Source: Struthio camelus
Lineage: Eukaryota > Chordata > Aves > Struthioniformes > Struthionidae
Direction of reading: 5' to 3'
Assembly: GCF_040807025.1 (NCBI RefSeq)
Contig: NC_090946.1
Coordinates: 5,374,001-5,438,000 of the forward strand
Length of the DNA stretch: 64,000 bases
Position numbers and translations under genes: made by a program. The notes under the pieces were generated by a model. That model was not told the DNA's origin and made no database searches. It saw only the letters and a program-made list of their open reading frames with translations. Positions 12,836 through 26,109 of the stretch are shown here, one piece after another (position 1 is the stretch's first letter; every line of letters begins with the position of its first letter).

Positions 12836-15800
12836 TCTAAGTGACGGCGTAGTGTGACTAAGCCTTCTCCCCACCTTCAAACGGTGCTGCGGAGACAGCT
12901 GAGGTAATGCAGCACCTCTCAGCGTTACCATAAATATTATCGCAGCTTTTCATAAGGCGTTTGTGTTGAGTTCAGCTGCTCGAGGCAACTCCCCAAGGAG
13001 ATTATTAGCTACCTTCCAGTCTCTTTTGCCCCCACCCCCACCCCCTTCCTGACGTAATGCACAGCAAATGTGATAAAACACAACGCAAATGCAACTACTT
13101 CAGGAATCTCTTTTCATAGATCCCTTTTAACAGCCCCAGCGCACCGTGATCAGGCTGCGCAGGGAAATGGCTGTGTTTGCCAGCAAAGGGAAGGCTTGGA
13201 GACAGCAGCACCAAGTTACGGCAAATATTGTTGACCCACTTCGCTAGGATATGAAGCCCTTTCCTGAGCTGTCGCTTGCTCGTCCCCGCATCCCTCCATC
13301 CCGGCCCGGGATTAAGCATCGCCCTCTCAGACAAGCCCTTTGAATCTTGATGGGGAGAGTGTCAGATAGCTGAAAAGTGCTTTCACAGGCAGCAGCTGCT
13401 TCCAATCACCGCCACACGGAGAGGTTCGCTGGAGAAGCTGCTGCTGCCCGGCTGCATCAGCCCCCGCTGCTGCATTGAGACCCAGCGCCTTTGCCGCTTG
13501 CCCAGCATCTTTCCTGCTAGCATCTTCCCCCCGGGGCAGCCAAAGCTGCAGCGATTAATCTGCCCGGTGTCCCCGAGCGCAGCAGCCCCTGCAGGACCCT
13601 AGCCCTTGCTCCCTGTGCCACCGAGACACGTCCCTTCTCTCCCAGCTCAGAGGGAGGCATCAACCGTGTTGAGTGGTTATGTTACGTATGGCACCCAGGC
13701 TGGACCCAGGAATAGCGTGGGGCTTGCGTACCCCTGGAAAACTGGCTCTGCCTTCTGTTGCCGCATCGGAAAAGGGAGCGAGGGGCAGCCGCAGCGGTGG
13801 GATGCAGAGTCTGGGTGCCCCTAGGAGCCAGCAACAGCGAGAGATGGGGCAGAGAGCCCCAGCTTGCGAGGTGCACGCTGCTGCCAGCAGTCCTCCCTGG
13901 AGGCTGCCATGCCGCGGCCCGGCTGCGCTGCCTGCGCAGGTGACGCAGCATTTTGGAGCCCAGCGCAGGCAGCTAGCATCGTGGCAGCCAGCCCCCATGT
14001 GCTGAGCACCAGCCTCCGCACAGGCGCTGCTAAATGGCCTTTCCTACCCTGCAACCCCCATTTTGGCAGGAGGTGAGATGTGAGCCAAGAGAGAGCCACG
14101 CTTGCCCTGTTCCCAAGGCTTTCTCTGGGGTGGACGTAGCAGCCATTTTATTCTTGCAGAGATGCCAATCTACGTTGCAAAGAGACGCACACCATATTCC
14201 CCCCTGGGGCTTTACTTGGTTCTTTTCTTGGTGGTTTTTTTTTTTTAAATAATCTGAAATACAGCTCTTTCTAACCTATGCTGTTGAGGTGCTCTGTCTG
14301 TAGAGTAACACCACATTTTTGCTCTGTTATCTTTTCCTTCTAGCCACAGCTCCTTTGAGCCGTTTCTGTGCAGCAATATGAGCTAAAAAGCACTTGCAGT
14401 TCAGTTCCGCTTCCTTCCCACAACCGTGTTAAAAATACATAGGCTGCAGACCCCAATGAAACCCGCTCCTTCATGCGTCCATCACAGCGTTCACCGTGCA
14501 AGGTCCCAAAGGGACAACTAAGGATCCAAGTTTTCCCCTGCCTGGCACCCTGCACTGATACAAATGCCGAAGTAACACAACCCCTTCTTTCTAAAGGTCT
14601 GGCTCAGTCACCCAAGGACATGGTTACCTATGGCAGAAATACGGGAAGCGTTAGCAAATCTCTCAGATTGAGGCAAAGTTTTGTCTCAGGCTCTCCAGAG
14701 GTGCAAATCACATGCTTTGACTGATGTCCATAGGGGTCGACACTGAATTACATCCGGTGCGGATCCAATCTTATTTTGCACGGTCACCCACTCGAGTGCC
14801 ATCAGCCCTTTAGAGGCAGCTGAACCTGCTGCTCTCTCAGCCACGTTTCACAGCAAAACCATTTATAGAATTACAGAGAATCAGAAAATACCTTGCTGGG
14901 ATTAAGTTTTAAACATCAGGGGATGCTGTAAAGCCTGGCTTTTCAGGATCATAACACCGTGCACAGGCTTCCAAAGAGAGACCGTTATAACTAAAATCAT
15001 TTCAGAGCATCTCATTTTGTTGTGTTCTGTCTTGGCTTTAAATTTGGGTTTCTGAGACTCCCTCAGAAATAGAATCAAGTATTATGTTTCTCACTTGATA
15101 GCTCCTTTTTCCTTTTGGTACCTGACTGTCATTTTTAGCCCTTCAAAATCACAAGGTGTTTAGAGCTTAAGCCTTTCCTTGACACAAGACCTCCACGCCA
15201 CCCTGTGTCCCGCCCTGGGCAGCTCTTAGCGCCTTGGCTTTTTGCCACGCTCTGCTTTACTCTGCGGTTTACAAGTATGTTCATTTGGGGTTTCTTTTCT
15301 TTTTTTTTTTTTTTTAAATAATGCTTTTGCAGCTCTGTTGGAGCCACCGATGCAATAGCAGCAGCTCTTTCGCGCTGCGGGGATCAACTTGCTGTGCTGC
15401 AGAGAAGGGGGCAGCTCCCTGCCTGGGGACCAGGGAGCGACTCCTGCAAGATCTACTGCAAGAGCTCTCACTGGGTCCTTCAGCGTCAGTGACACCCCCT
15501 CCTCCTTTGCTGGCCTGGCCAGCGCTGCATTCGGCTCCGCTCAGCTGCCCCCCACCCCAAAGAGCGTGGTTTGCTCCCGGAGTGGAGATTAGCTGCAGAT
15601 ACCCGAGAACTAAGAGCTCGGGTCTCTGCAGGGAATAGATACAGAGAGATATATAAGATTATGTATATATAATAGAAAACATCGGTCCGAGCACCCAGGC
15701 TGGGGCCGTAGGGCCGGTCTCACTGCTCGGCTCTGGGTTCGCGGTGCTGTCTTGGGAATAACCTTGGGGCAGGGGCGGCAAATGTTTCATGCCTCCCCTC

Positions 15801-18100
15801 TGCCTCTTGGAGAAGACGTCACTAACTTGCTCCTCTCCACCGCAAAGCCCGGCTTTTCGTGCTTAGCCCGTCAGCACCTGGGAGACTGCCAATCCATCCC
15901 CGGGGCCTTAGCCGAGAGGGCCGAGGTTTCCAAGTTGGGGGGATTCTCCCCCACAAGCCAGCAGCTAGTATTCAAACACCAGAGGCTCTAACAGCTTGCC
16001 CAAGTGCATTAGGATCCCCACTTCCTTGCAGCTCTGCCTGCTTTCTAGTTTTTGTGGTGTGCAATGTGCCGGCAGGGCAGGGGAAGGCAATTTTCCCCTC
16101 TAAATGACAATTTTAAGGCTACTTCCAGGCTAGCTAGTGGGTACCTTCTCTTTCTCAACAGCAATAGCCACAAGCAAAAAAAAAAAAAGGGGGGGAAACG
16201 GTAAAATAGCAGCCCCAACCACTGAGCTAAACAGCCGTGACCTTGACGGCTCCCTTCAGCATATCGGCATCCTGAAGGACCTGTCCCCTCTGCCTGATCC
16301 AGCACTGCGCCAGGGTCTCACCGTGTCGCCAGCAACCCCCAACGCGGCTCGGCTGGCGCAGGCAAAAAGATTGCGAGGGCAACTCCGCGTGCGCAAAGCA
16401 AGGCCCCGAATCTTGCGGCCCGCAGGCTTGCAGGCGTCAGCTTGAAGACGGTTGCTTTGCAGTTGAAAGGGAAGAAGTCACTGCAGCCAGACACGGGCCC
16501 GATTCGGCGCGGGGCGATGGGGGCCTAATTCAGCGCAAGGCGATGACCTTTCAGGGAGAAAAGCGCAGAGATCTCCAGCATGCTCCAAGGGAAAGCCCCC
16601 TGCTTAACCTCGGTGCAGCAAAACCCGAGCGCTCGCTCTCCTTGCTGCCCGCAGGAGGCCGGAGAGGATCTGGGGAAGGACGGCCGGATGCCTCCCGTGC
16701 AAAAAAACGCTTGCATGGAGAACTGCCCTGCCCCTGTCTGTCCCCTCTGCAACGCCTGCCTTGCCCTGAGGCCCGACCGAAGGTGGGGTGGTGCACCTCG
16801 GGGCTCACCAACCCTCCGTCCTGGCAGCCGGCCAGAGGAGGGGGCACTGGCAGAGGACTAAAGCTGTGCGTTGGGGGGGGAATTCTGCCTTTTCTCCCGT
16901 GTCTTGCCACAATATCACGGGGTTAGAGGCTGGTGTTGGGCCCTGCAGCTGAGAAAGGAGCAGAACGAAGGGAAATGCTGAAGGTCAAACCTGTGAAGGT
17001 CAGACTTTTAGAGGTCAGTCCTGAGATGCAGCAGAGAGCTCAGTTCAGCATAGTCCATCCTCCCGCTCCCGACAGCATCCTGCCCAAGCCCCACCCAGGA
17101 AAACGGGACTGCAGCGAGCAAGGCAGCGCTTCCTCCTACCGCCCCATGGCTGAAGTTTTCCCAGGCTGACCTCCGCTCAAGAATAAAAATCGTTTTCCTT
17201 CCATCCGCCCCCATCAGAAAGCACCAGAACCGCCACAGAGCACCGAGTCAGGAGCAGGGACCAAAGCAACAGGTCTTTGCAGACACGCAGGGCACAGATG
17301 CACGGAGATGTACGCTGACAGGCAGGAACGTCAGCAGGCTGAAAAGACCAAGACATGCTCCTCTACATCTCATTCCTGGAAACACCCGCCTTGAAACAGG
17401 AGCCCTGGTCCGGTGCCCCCTCAATCCATCCTCCCACCCGTTTGGTGCAACTTCTCCTGGTAGCTTAAAGGAGGCACTTTTGCCTCTGCCATCTCTCCCT
17501 CTCCCCCCCCCCCATCACCTTTTTTTTTTTGAATCATCACCTTGAATGCCTTTCCAGCACAGTGTTTGGGGGTCGGGGAGGGAGAGGACAATATCAAAGG
17601 ATATTCCTCAGATATCAAAGCGCCCTCTCCTACCAGAACAAACCCCAACTTGCAAAAGGCTAAGATTAACAAATGGGGCTGCTGGCTAGTCCCAGCTGCG
17701 CTTGTTTGCTTAGCCCTTTGCCTCCGGATCGACAGCAATTGAACAGCCACAGATACCCGATCAAGGCAGAAGGAAGGGCAAACAAACAAGACTGTGCACG
17801 CAGATAGGAGGAGAAACTTCACAGCTGGAACCCGAAGCAAAACCTTTGCCGAGGGTGGGGGAGGGAGGGGAAGGGGCACCATTTTTCCTAATAAGATCAA
17901 AATATTTTAGCTAGTGATGCAGTTTACCCCCTCCTTCCTCCTGATGGTATCATTTCCGGTATACAGTCAGCTCCGGTTTTATATAGCCAAAGCCAGTTCT
18001 CTGCCTCTACAGCGCTTCTGCAACATGCTGTTCCCAATCTCCACCCTAGGGCTGATGCCTCCCCCAGCCCAGCAGCAACCCCGGCTCTAGTTAGGCAAGC
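12836..18100. other. Non-coding stretch with GC-rich patches
   Basis: No recognisable coding exon. Moderately GC-rich patches occur at about 13,400-14,000, 15,350-15,600 and 16,250-16,900, mixed with homopolymer runs (T at 15,300-15,315, A/G at 16,175-16,195, C then T at 17,503-17,530). Several ORFs cover these patches on both strands, but none shows family resemblance and they overlap one another. Confidence 0.5.
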
Positions 18101-19600
18101 GCCGCACATCCCGCAAAGGCAGCAGGGCTAGAAAGCGGGTACGCGGAGGCAGGCGGGCGGGCTGGCTCTCTCCTACGCACTTGCACTGGTGGAGGTGCCT
18201 CTTCTGGCTGCCTGACCTTCAGGGAGCAAAGAGGAAGGAGCTGGAGCGAGAAGGCAACTGCCCCCAGCCAGCCCCTCTGCCCCGGCCTCGGGTGCTTTGA
18301 GCAAACAGCACCGGTACCAATGAGCAGAGTCAACAGCGTAGAGATGCCCTCTCCTTCCCGAGCCGGCCGGCCCGGCAGTCCCCTGTCCTTCCTTGCAGGC
18401 AGCTGCAAAGAGGCAGACGCTCACCTTGAGCAGGTAGATCTGCAGCTCGCTCTTCCCCTAGGCTGCCCTGAACGCCAGCGGCCCGCGTCTCTCCGCCGCT
18501 CGCTAGGCAGCCCCTTGCCGCTCCGTCCCCCACCTCCGCTACGCACGGAGGTGCAGCCGAGAAAGCGGCAGCCCTTACCTTCGCTCCTCCGGCCCTTTGC
18601 ACGAGTCCCACCTCGGCAGCCGGCTCTTCCGCAGAGAGGAGGGAGGGAGGGAGGCTCCAAGAAGGGAGCGGGGGGTGGGGGGGGGAGGAAAAGGAGGAGG
18701 CAAAAAAAACTTGGGAGTTTCCCACAATGCACTGCTGAGGACCGCATGAAGCTGGAGAGCCGGGGAGGGGGAAGAGGAGAGCGGCGGTCCAATCCTGAGA
18801 GAAGGGCTGGTGCTCTGGATGGGGGCAGGCCGCCAAGGAGTGGGGGGGTGTGTGTGCGAAGGCAGGCCGGCCCCGGCCCCGGGTCCCCAGAGCTCATCGG
18901 CAGAGGGTCCGAGCCGTGTTTTGCTGCCTCGACAATTAGGGACTGCCCGTGCAATGGGGCACCGAGCACCCTGCCTGTCTTTCTCCCTTGCTTGCTTTTC
19001 CAAATCCAGCTTGCAGCAGCCCAAAGCGGGGAGAAATGCACTGGGGGGGCTGGCAGAGGGCCAGCCTGAGGAGTGGCAATGCCTCTGTGTGTAGACAAGG
19101 GGAAAAAGAAGAAAGGAATATGGGGCTTCCCCGCTCCAGGATAAACAATTTCTGAGTATGAAGACCCCAAAGGAGTGAGTTGAGGAGGGGTGGCAAGCTG
19201 TCTTGCCAAGGGGAGGCTCTGCCTGGGGGAGGGAAGAAGCTAAAAAGCTGCGTAATTGGGGCGGTTTTGTGCCAGCTCTACTTCCCTTCCTCCCAAATCC
19301 TGCCTTGGCCCAGTGAGGAAGGCTCCAACTCCACTCACGAAAATCCCGCGAGGCCGAGGAGGGACTGCAGGGAGCCTGAGGCTGGCTCAAAGCCGGGCAA
19401 GCGGCCCGGGGCCCGCTGCCGAGCGCTGTGTCAGACCTCCGCCTGCCTGCACGCAGCCTTTCCCTCAGCCGCTGCAGCGGTTTGCAAGCGTGTTCGCTAG
19501 AAGCAGGCATGCTTCCCATCGCTACCCCAGCTCCCACCTCCTCCGAATGGGCCCCATCCTTGCAACCACGCATCGCTCGGGTCAAATCTTGCTTTTACCC
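18100..19600 (-). promoter_or_regulatory. CpG-rich island, candidate promoter (possibly CEND1)
   Basis: Dense in CpG and GC relative to the flanks, densest at about 18,320-18,900 and 19,330-19,500. It contains a ZNF143/THAP11-like site at 18,716-18,735. On the minus strand there are two good splice donors: AAG|GTAAGG with GT at 18,580-18,579, and AAG|GTGAGC with GT at 18,426-18,425. A minus-strand non-coding first exon ending at one of these would fit CEND1, whose coding exon lies 16 kb downstream on that strand and needs a 5' exon. This is inference; a divergent gene is not excluded. Confidence 0.4.
18716..18735. promoter_or_regulatory. ZNF143/THAP11-type promoter motif
   Basis: The sequence TTTCCCACAATGCACTGC matches the core of the known ZNF143 SBS element (TTCCCAnAATGCAnYGC) with hardly a mismatch. 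This element typically sits close to the transcription start in CpG-island promoters. It lies within the densest part of the island. Confidence 0.55.
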
Positions 19601-22600
19601 CCCCCCCCCAATTCCTACCCTGCCCCGTAAAGCGTAGCCGGGCAACGTCTCAGCCACGAACATAACTCGGGGAGACAAGCCGGAAGCGCCGGAGGTAAAA
19701 TCAGTGTTTTCTTCCTTGCCCCTTTCTGGTTCTGCTGAATTGCCCTGGCAGGAGAGCCAAAGTTAGCATGGGTCCAGCCATGCCAACATGCTTTAAAAAA
19801 AGCTGAGGCTGTAAAGAAAACGTTAGGGCCAAGTTTGAAGCGCACGCTGCAGGAAACGCTGGATGCAGGACCCCAACTCTCCTAGGAAAGGCTGTGCTTC
19901 GAGGGGCTGGCGTTGCATGCAGCGGCCAATACTCCCTTGGAGCAGGGATGAGCAAGGGCATCTTGTCGTTCTGCTTGGCTTCAGGAGCCTGCTTGGCTCC
20001 CCGGATAAGCTGGCACAGGCAGAATTAGCTGTGGCTAATGCTAACGTCGCCTCTGCTGCGCCAGTCTGGTACCTAGCCTGAACCCAAGAGCATGAGCCCT
20101 CCCCACCCTGCCTCATTTCAGGGACTTATGCCAGGCACAGCCAAGATCACCCAAGGTTCATCCCTTTTATAACCCAGCCGCATCCCTTTTCTAATGCCTT
20201 TTGCATGTGCTGATCGCACCGCTAGCAGAAGAAAAGGAGTAAGTTCCTGCCAAAGCTTGTGAAAACCTGTGATTTAATGTAGGCGAGGCACCCAAATTGC
20301 TGGTCCCCAGGAGCAGGGCACAGGATTGCACAAAACCCTTCTGCCACCTTTACATCAGGTACGCGTTATCATCGGTGTCTGCGCCTCCTGGCTGCGCTGC
20401 AGGAGCAGAGGGAAGGAGCCGCCTGCCAGCGGAAATTGCAGACACCAGTCCCATGAGTCTGGAGGAGCTGAGGCCAGGGGGTTTCTGGCTCCAATTTCTC
20501 CATCCTCATGCGCTCTGCCTCTGTCTCTGATAAACAGCCTCACATGATGCATCCACAGGACTCAGCCTTCTCCCAGATTTGGGATCAAAAAATTATTTTT
20601 ATTGATGTTAAGAAAAAAAAAAACAGAATCAAAAGGAAAGAGCCATAAAACCAGTGGCTGTGACCTCCAATGTCAAGCACAAGAGGAGAAGCCAGGCGAG
20701 CGACACTGGAGCAAGCCAGCACTCAGAAAAAGCCCCTGGCTCTGGCACGAAGCACAGGAAGGGTCTTCCAGCTTGCTCCGTCTCCTGCAGTAAGTGGGTC
20801 ACGTCATCCCCATCCCGGTGCAGATGAGAGCCGGGTGCCAGCATCCAGCGCAGGCACAGTGAGCACCGCCTGCCACGCACGGGAGGCATCGATTCAGCTC
20901 CAGACACAGCAAGGTGAAAACAGCTTCTTCAAGGTCAGCCAGAGCCAGGCGTCTTAAACCACACTGCTTCTGCTGTGCTGCGGCTGCTCCTGCTGCTGGG
21001 GCCAGGGGCAGCGCCGTCCCAGACAGGAGTGCGGCATGCCCTGGGAGGACTCGCTCCCGGCTGGACTTTCAGAGGCAAACGGTTATTCTCATCGCAGCCT
21101 GCACCTATTTGATTTCCCGCAAGCGTGAGGGACGTGACAACAGCAAGGAGAGGCTTGGGCAAAGTTCCCTCCAATGCAAGCAAAGCTCGTTTCCCTCGGA
21201 GCCGGCTGCGCCGAACCCAGTAGCCCCTCAATGCCTTTTCTTTGCCATCGTGCCTGATTCAACGGCTGGTCCCACGCTGCCAGGCGGTAGGATGCACACG
21301 CAAGCTCCAGGGTGTTTGCATCGCAGAGGGCCCTTTCGCTGTCGCCACGTGGGTGCTTTGCACCCCCCAAGACACCTCTGTGTATGACCATGCTCACCGA
21401 AGAGCTGGCTAGCAGCGTCCTCGCAGCCTTCCCTCGCATGCGACAGTGTGGCTTACAAAAGCATGAGCGGAGAGTTATAATTAAAGCCCTAATCCCTCCC
21501 TCTCTCCAGTTTTTGGGAGGCCTCCCACCAGTGCTGTTCTGCTCCAGGCAGTTTTTGAACAGCTGGCTGGCAAACAGCAAGTGGGTAACCTGGCACTGGC
21601 AGCTGCCTTCGAGAAGAGGGCCACGGTGACCTCTTTGCCTCACCTTTGCAGAGTTACCCCTGGTTGCCACCAGGGTAGGAGAGGTGAAGGAGAGCACAGC
21701 TCTTAAGACTAGAAAACCGATTTACCCCAATTTCATCCCCACCTCAGCGCACCGGGCTACTTGGCATCCAGCATCAGGTCTTCCCAAGGGAGCATCTCTC
21801 TGCTATAGCCTCAGTTGTGAGCCACCTTGGGCTGGGAGAGGGAGGGAAAAGGCCATGCTGCAGCAAGCACCTGTGGCGATTTGGGAAGCAGCCATCTCCC
21901 TCTACCACCATGTTTCCAAAGAACCAGGATGAAGGACATTTCTCATAGTAGAGTGGATGTGATGGCAGCCAAAGGAGGTTTGCAGTCATAACAGCTGAAG
22001 TGCTGCCTGGCTTGGCATCTTGCATGGAAAATTTCTGCATTTCTCTTGGAGTGAAAATGCAAGCACGGTGCCCTTCTGGTCAAATTTGAGAGTCCCCTAT
22101 CACCCACTCAAGGCAGGCTAATATTTTAGTAAGGTCTCTGGGCAGCTTTGGAAATGCACTTGCCCCCATGAGCTGGAGCAGGAGTAACCCCCCCCCCCCC
22201 CCCACAGCTCAGCCAGACCTCCTCAAACCATAGCCCTGCTCCCCCATGCTCTGCACTATATGCCCCTATCCTCCCTGAGCCACTAACAGACCTTATGGCC
22301 CTGACCAACCTCACCTGGGGCCTCTATCCAAACCTTCTCCCCAGGGGCTCTATTTAAGCTCAGCCCTGGGCCTTCAGTCCCTCAGCTATGGTGTAGGAGT
22401 ACTGGTCTCCAGTCCTGTCTCAGGCTTCTCTCCAGTGTGGCCCTCATGCCTACACTGTAGGTAGCTTGTCTCCTGGTTGGACCTCTTAGATGTATGTTGT
22501 AGCTTGTCTTCAGTCCTGTCTCAGGGATGGACCTCAGACCTCTGTTGTAGCCTTGTTTCCAGTCCCATTTCTGGCTGCATCTTCTGCTGTTCCTGACTGA

Positions 22601-22859
22601 TCCCCCTGCATGGACCTCAGATCTGGTTTATCCCCTCACCCTATCAGGGACTGGTGAGATTATTACCCTGTTCCCAGAGCAGACCTTGCAGGATGGTGCC
22701 TGGTGGTGAGGGCACTGCCTGCATTGGGGTCCCCTTTGCTCCCTGCTCATAGGGCTGTCCTGCTCACTCACGACCTTTATTTTCCAGCAACTGTTTCTCC
22801 ATCAGTGCCTCTTCATGCATACTTACCCAGAGGAGGCTTTTCTGACATCTGTCCCCATG
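19600..22859. other. Non-coding stretch
   Basis: No convincing exon. Contains simple runs such as a C tract of about 17 at 22,189-22,205. Around 22,380-22,640 there is a loosely repetitive pattern of 'ggtctccagtcctgtctcagg'-type words, which looks like a degenerate local repeat. Nothing else recognised. Confidence 0.5.
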
Positions 22860-23078
22860 TCACAGAATCACAGCATCACAGAACGGTTGAGGTTGGCAGG
22901 GACCTCTGGAGATCATCTAGTCCAACCCCCCTCCTCAAGCAGGGTCACCTAGAGCATATTTCCTAGGATCGCATCCAGGTGGGTTTTGAATATCTGCAGC
23001 AAAGGAGACTCCACAACCTCTCTGGGCAACCTGTGCCAGTGCTCAGTCACTCTCACAGTAAAGAAGTTTTTCCTCAAA
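22860..23078 (-). repeat. CR1 LINE 3' end, antisense
   Basis: Begins with the complement of the CR1 terminal ATTCTGTG-type octamers (cacagaatcacagcatcaca), followed by the hallmark avian CR1 words on the complementary strand: gttggcagggacctctggag, atcatctagtccaacc, gactccacaacctctctggg, agtaaagaagtttttcctc. A 5'-truncated copy of about 220 bp, as usual for CR1. Confidence 0.93.
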
Positions 23079-23099
23079 ACTATGTCAAAACTATGTTGT

Positions 23100-25200
23100 A
23101 TTTACGGTATTGTTAATGTTCATTCAGAGTTTATGTAATCACTAGTAATTTATTAGCTCTGTAATCATCATATTTACTTATAAGCATTTTAGATCTATAG
23201 CATATTATGATTATCATAATTAACAAAACCATATATGCAAATGCAATTAACCATGCAGCAGGCTGCATTAAGTGGCGCAGAATAGTATTTCCCTTAATCC
23301 CTTTCCCAGATATCTCCCTGTAACATGTTGGTGATGATGGGATGTTTCCCACTCCTCATATGATTGTCCAGTTAGCCAATACATTTGCCTTTAGCATGAC
23401 TAAGATTACACGTATAACAGACCTCTTCCAATTCTGTTACTCAGGTACATCTTACAACATCATCTTGTTGTTAGAAAGCCTAATATCATTGTCAATGTAG
23501 CCCAGGTATACAAAAAATGCTATTCCCAGGCATTATTGAAAAAGACTATGTATGATTGCGATGTTCAGGCCAGCTTTGTCTAGTTTTGACTGTTGAATTA
23601 ATGGCTTGATCTTGCGTGAAGTTTTCAGCTAGCCTTGCACTGCTTTTGCCCTCCTCACCTCCATGCAGGCTGGGCCTTGCACCCTTGGGATGGAAGAGCT
23701 GAACAGCGAGGAGGAGGGGGCACAGCAGGGTGAGGACTAGCAGGGGGATTATTCACATTATCAGTAGTTACATTTAGTATAGACTATTCTTTTTCCTTCT
23801 TATTCTTAGAGCATTGTTGGGTTTACTGATTAAGTGTTGGTCATTGGACAGATATAAGTATCCTCCAATACCTATCCATACTGTCTCCCTTCAATGTTAC
23901 TTCTATCTGTGACTCGGTCATGATATTTCATTATCCATTATCCCCCCTCTCAGGCCTTCACATATATCTATTTAACCCACAATTAATTCTCTCTCATTCA
24001 AGCACTGATAGCCCTTTGCTTCCCCTCCGTTTCAAAGCTTCCCTTCTCTTTCCTTTCTTCTGTGATTTCCTGCCCCCCATTTCCTCCTACGTTTACACGC
24101 TTGCTTAGGAGACCATTACTGAATTCAGCAAATCTGTCACTAGGTCTAGCTGTGTCTCTTCAAACTGTTGTCACTTAGAGGATTATCTTGTAAATGAATA
24201 AAACCACCAAGGTCATTAGGTTATTATCATTTCACAGCATTTTTGCAAAGCTTTAACTGTGATTCCCCAGCCTGGGTGGATCCGGATCTTAACAGCTGTA
24301 ATTCTCAATACTCCCTTGAGAGCTGTAACCATTTTTATTCTAGGATCCTGAGTTATTATTATGTTGAGTAGTAACATATCATTATGTTAAGTAGTTAGAC
24401 CAAACTGAGTGAGACAGCAACAGGCCACAGGTTAGATATCTAATCATGAAAAAAAGTTGTAGGAATTACCATTTACTCCCGTTAAACATAAGAAAGTAAG
24501 GAAAATAAAGCTTCAGATGGGCAAAATCTGACCACTGAGGCCTATATAGTTACCTTAATACACAACTTTTGGCCTGGTTAGCAATGGTAATGCCATATTT
24601 AGTGGCCTTACAGCTAGCTATTCCCCCCTCTCCTTTCGTCATCTGCAAATCCCAGGTTATTACTCACAAATCCAGCAAGGATGCTGCAAACCCTCCTCTG
24701 ACTCAAGAGTGCAGCAATTAAACTGAGTCAGCCAATCTCCTTGCTTATTAAACTGTCTCTTAGAATTGTTTTCAGTCTTCCTATGTGTTTTAATATGCAG
24801 TACATATATTTTATTCCCACTGTCTTTGTGAGCGTGTATAATAAATCCCTGGTTTCCTTCATTTCCCATCATATGCTTTCTGTCCCCCTTTCTCCAGCCA
24901 TACCTCCAGTATTTTATTCCATTATGAACATGGTCAGTGTCCTTAAAGAGATGTAGTGGGTCCTGCTTAGATAGCTTGCATCTTTGAATGATATCTATGA
25001 TAGCCTGTACTCCTGCTATTTGGGGTAATCCTTTTTTTAGTTTCCCCACTAGTTGCTGTCCTATTCCATTAATAGCCGTATAGAGGTCTATTTTTCCTTG
25101 CTCATATCCTTGCATCAGTGAAGCATACCTTTGGTTTATTACTGGGTTCCTTAAAAAGGACACCCATGTCCATTAATAATAATGGATAACATCTAAGTAA
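23100..25200 (-). other. AT-rich block with possible endogenous retrovirus env-like remnant
   Basis: Composition drops sharply to AT-rich relative to both flanks. On the minus strand there is a 167-codon ORF at 25,163-24,660 and, about 1.3 kb downstream in the same orientation, a 73-codon ORF at 23,352-23,131 with a strong hydrophobic segment of about 22 residues followed by basic residues, like a membrane anchor with a short tail. The order, spacing and size (about 2 kb overall) would fit a decayed retroviral envelope gene, with stops between the pieces. No diagnostic motif was matched, so this is a low-confidence suggestion; the block could also be another transposon or ordinary AT-rich sequence. 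Confidence 0.25.
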
Positions 25201-25859
25201 AGGCTGGTGTAGCACAAGCTCTAAGCAGTTTACCTATTTCATTTCCATTTGATTTGAAGTTTGAAGCCATTTCTGGAAGTGTTACATTGCAGTCCACAGC
25301 TGGGCTTTCTTCCATGACCCAAAACCTGCAGCTCGTGGTCTCGCATCCCCTGGCATCAATCTGTTATTGTAACAGCAGCAGCAGCTTGCTCTGCTGCACC
25401 TCCCCACCGCAGCATGGCAGTCCTAATGTGTTGTGTATGCTGTTCCCTGCTCCTCTTTCCTTTCCCTTTCATACATATCATCCCAATAATCATCTTCCTA
25501 TGACAGCTCCCAATCTAATTCTCCATCATTGCAGCTACAGCATCTAATTTTAATTTCCTCATCCTAATTTGCTTTTGTGAGCCTCTAATTTTATCTTCCC
25601 ATCCCCTTGGAGGTCCCCCTTGCTCTAGGGTGAACGTTGCAGCAAACAATGATCCCTCTACTGGCTTCTGCAGTGTGGTGGGTTTTTTTCTTCCTCTCCT
25701 TTGAGTTCACCTGAATCTAATTCCAGCTGCATCTCCTTAGTATGTTTCTAAGCCACTAGATGGTAGTCTTCTAAAAACAAATTTGTTTTACATTTCTTAG
25801 GTTTCCTTTAAAACAGGGAGTAGATAGAACAATGGAGCTAGATGCTTCTGGGAGGCGCA

Positions 25860-26105
25860 CAGTGATAGAGCAAGGAGCATCAGACACAAACTGCATGAGA
25901 GAAAATTCCAATTAAATATAAGAAAAAAAAAAACCCTGTGGGGGTGGCCAAACACTGGAACAGGGAATTGGCATCCTTGCAGATGCTGGAAATTCAGTTG
26001 AATGCAACCGTGAGCAACCTGCTCCACTGGGCCCTGCTTTGAGCAGGAGGTTGGACCAGAGACCTCCAGAAGTCCCTTTCCAGCTACGTCCTTCTGTGAC
26101 TCACT
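25860..26105 (+). repeat. CR1 LINE 3' end, sense
   Basis: Sense-oriented CR1 3' region: words equivalent to 'gagcactggaacagg', 'tgagcaacctgctc', 'gagcaggaggttggacc', 'gacctccagaagtcccttt' and 'tccttctgtgact' occur in consensus order and stop at the usual end. The upstream boundary is uncertain. Opposite orientation to the copy at 22.9 kb. Confidence 0.85.
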
Positions 26106-26109
26106 GGAC

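Noticed and set aside
18421-19585. Overlapping long ORFs on both strands in the CpG island
   Set aside because: Composition-driven open frames; no conserved domain, and no agreement with the splice donors seen there.
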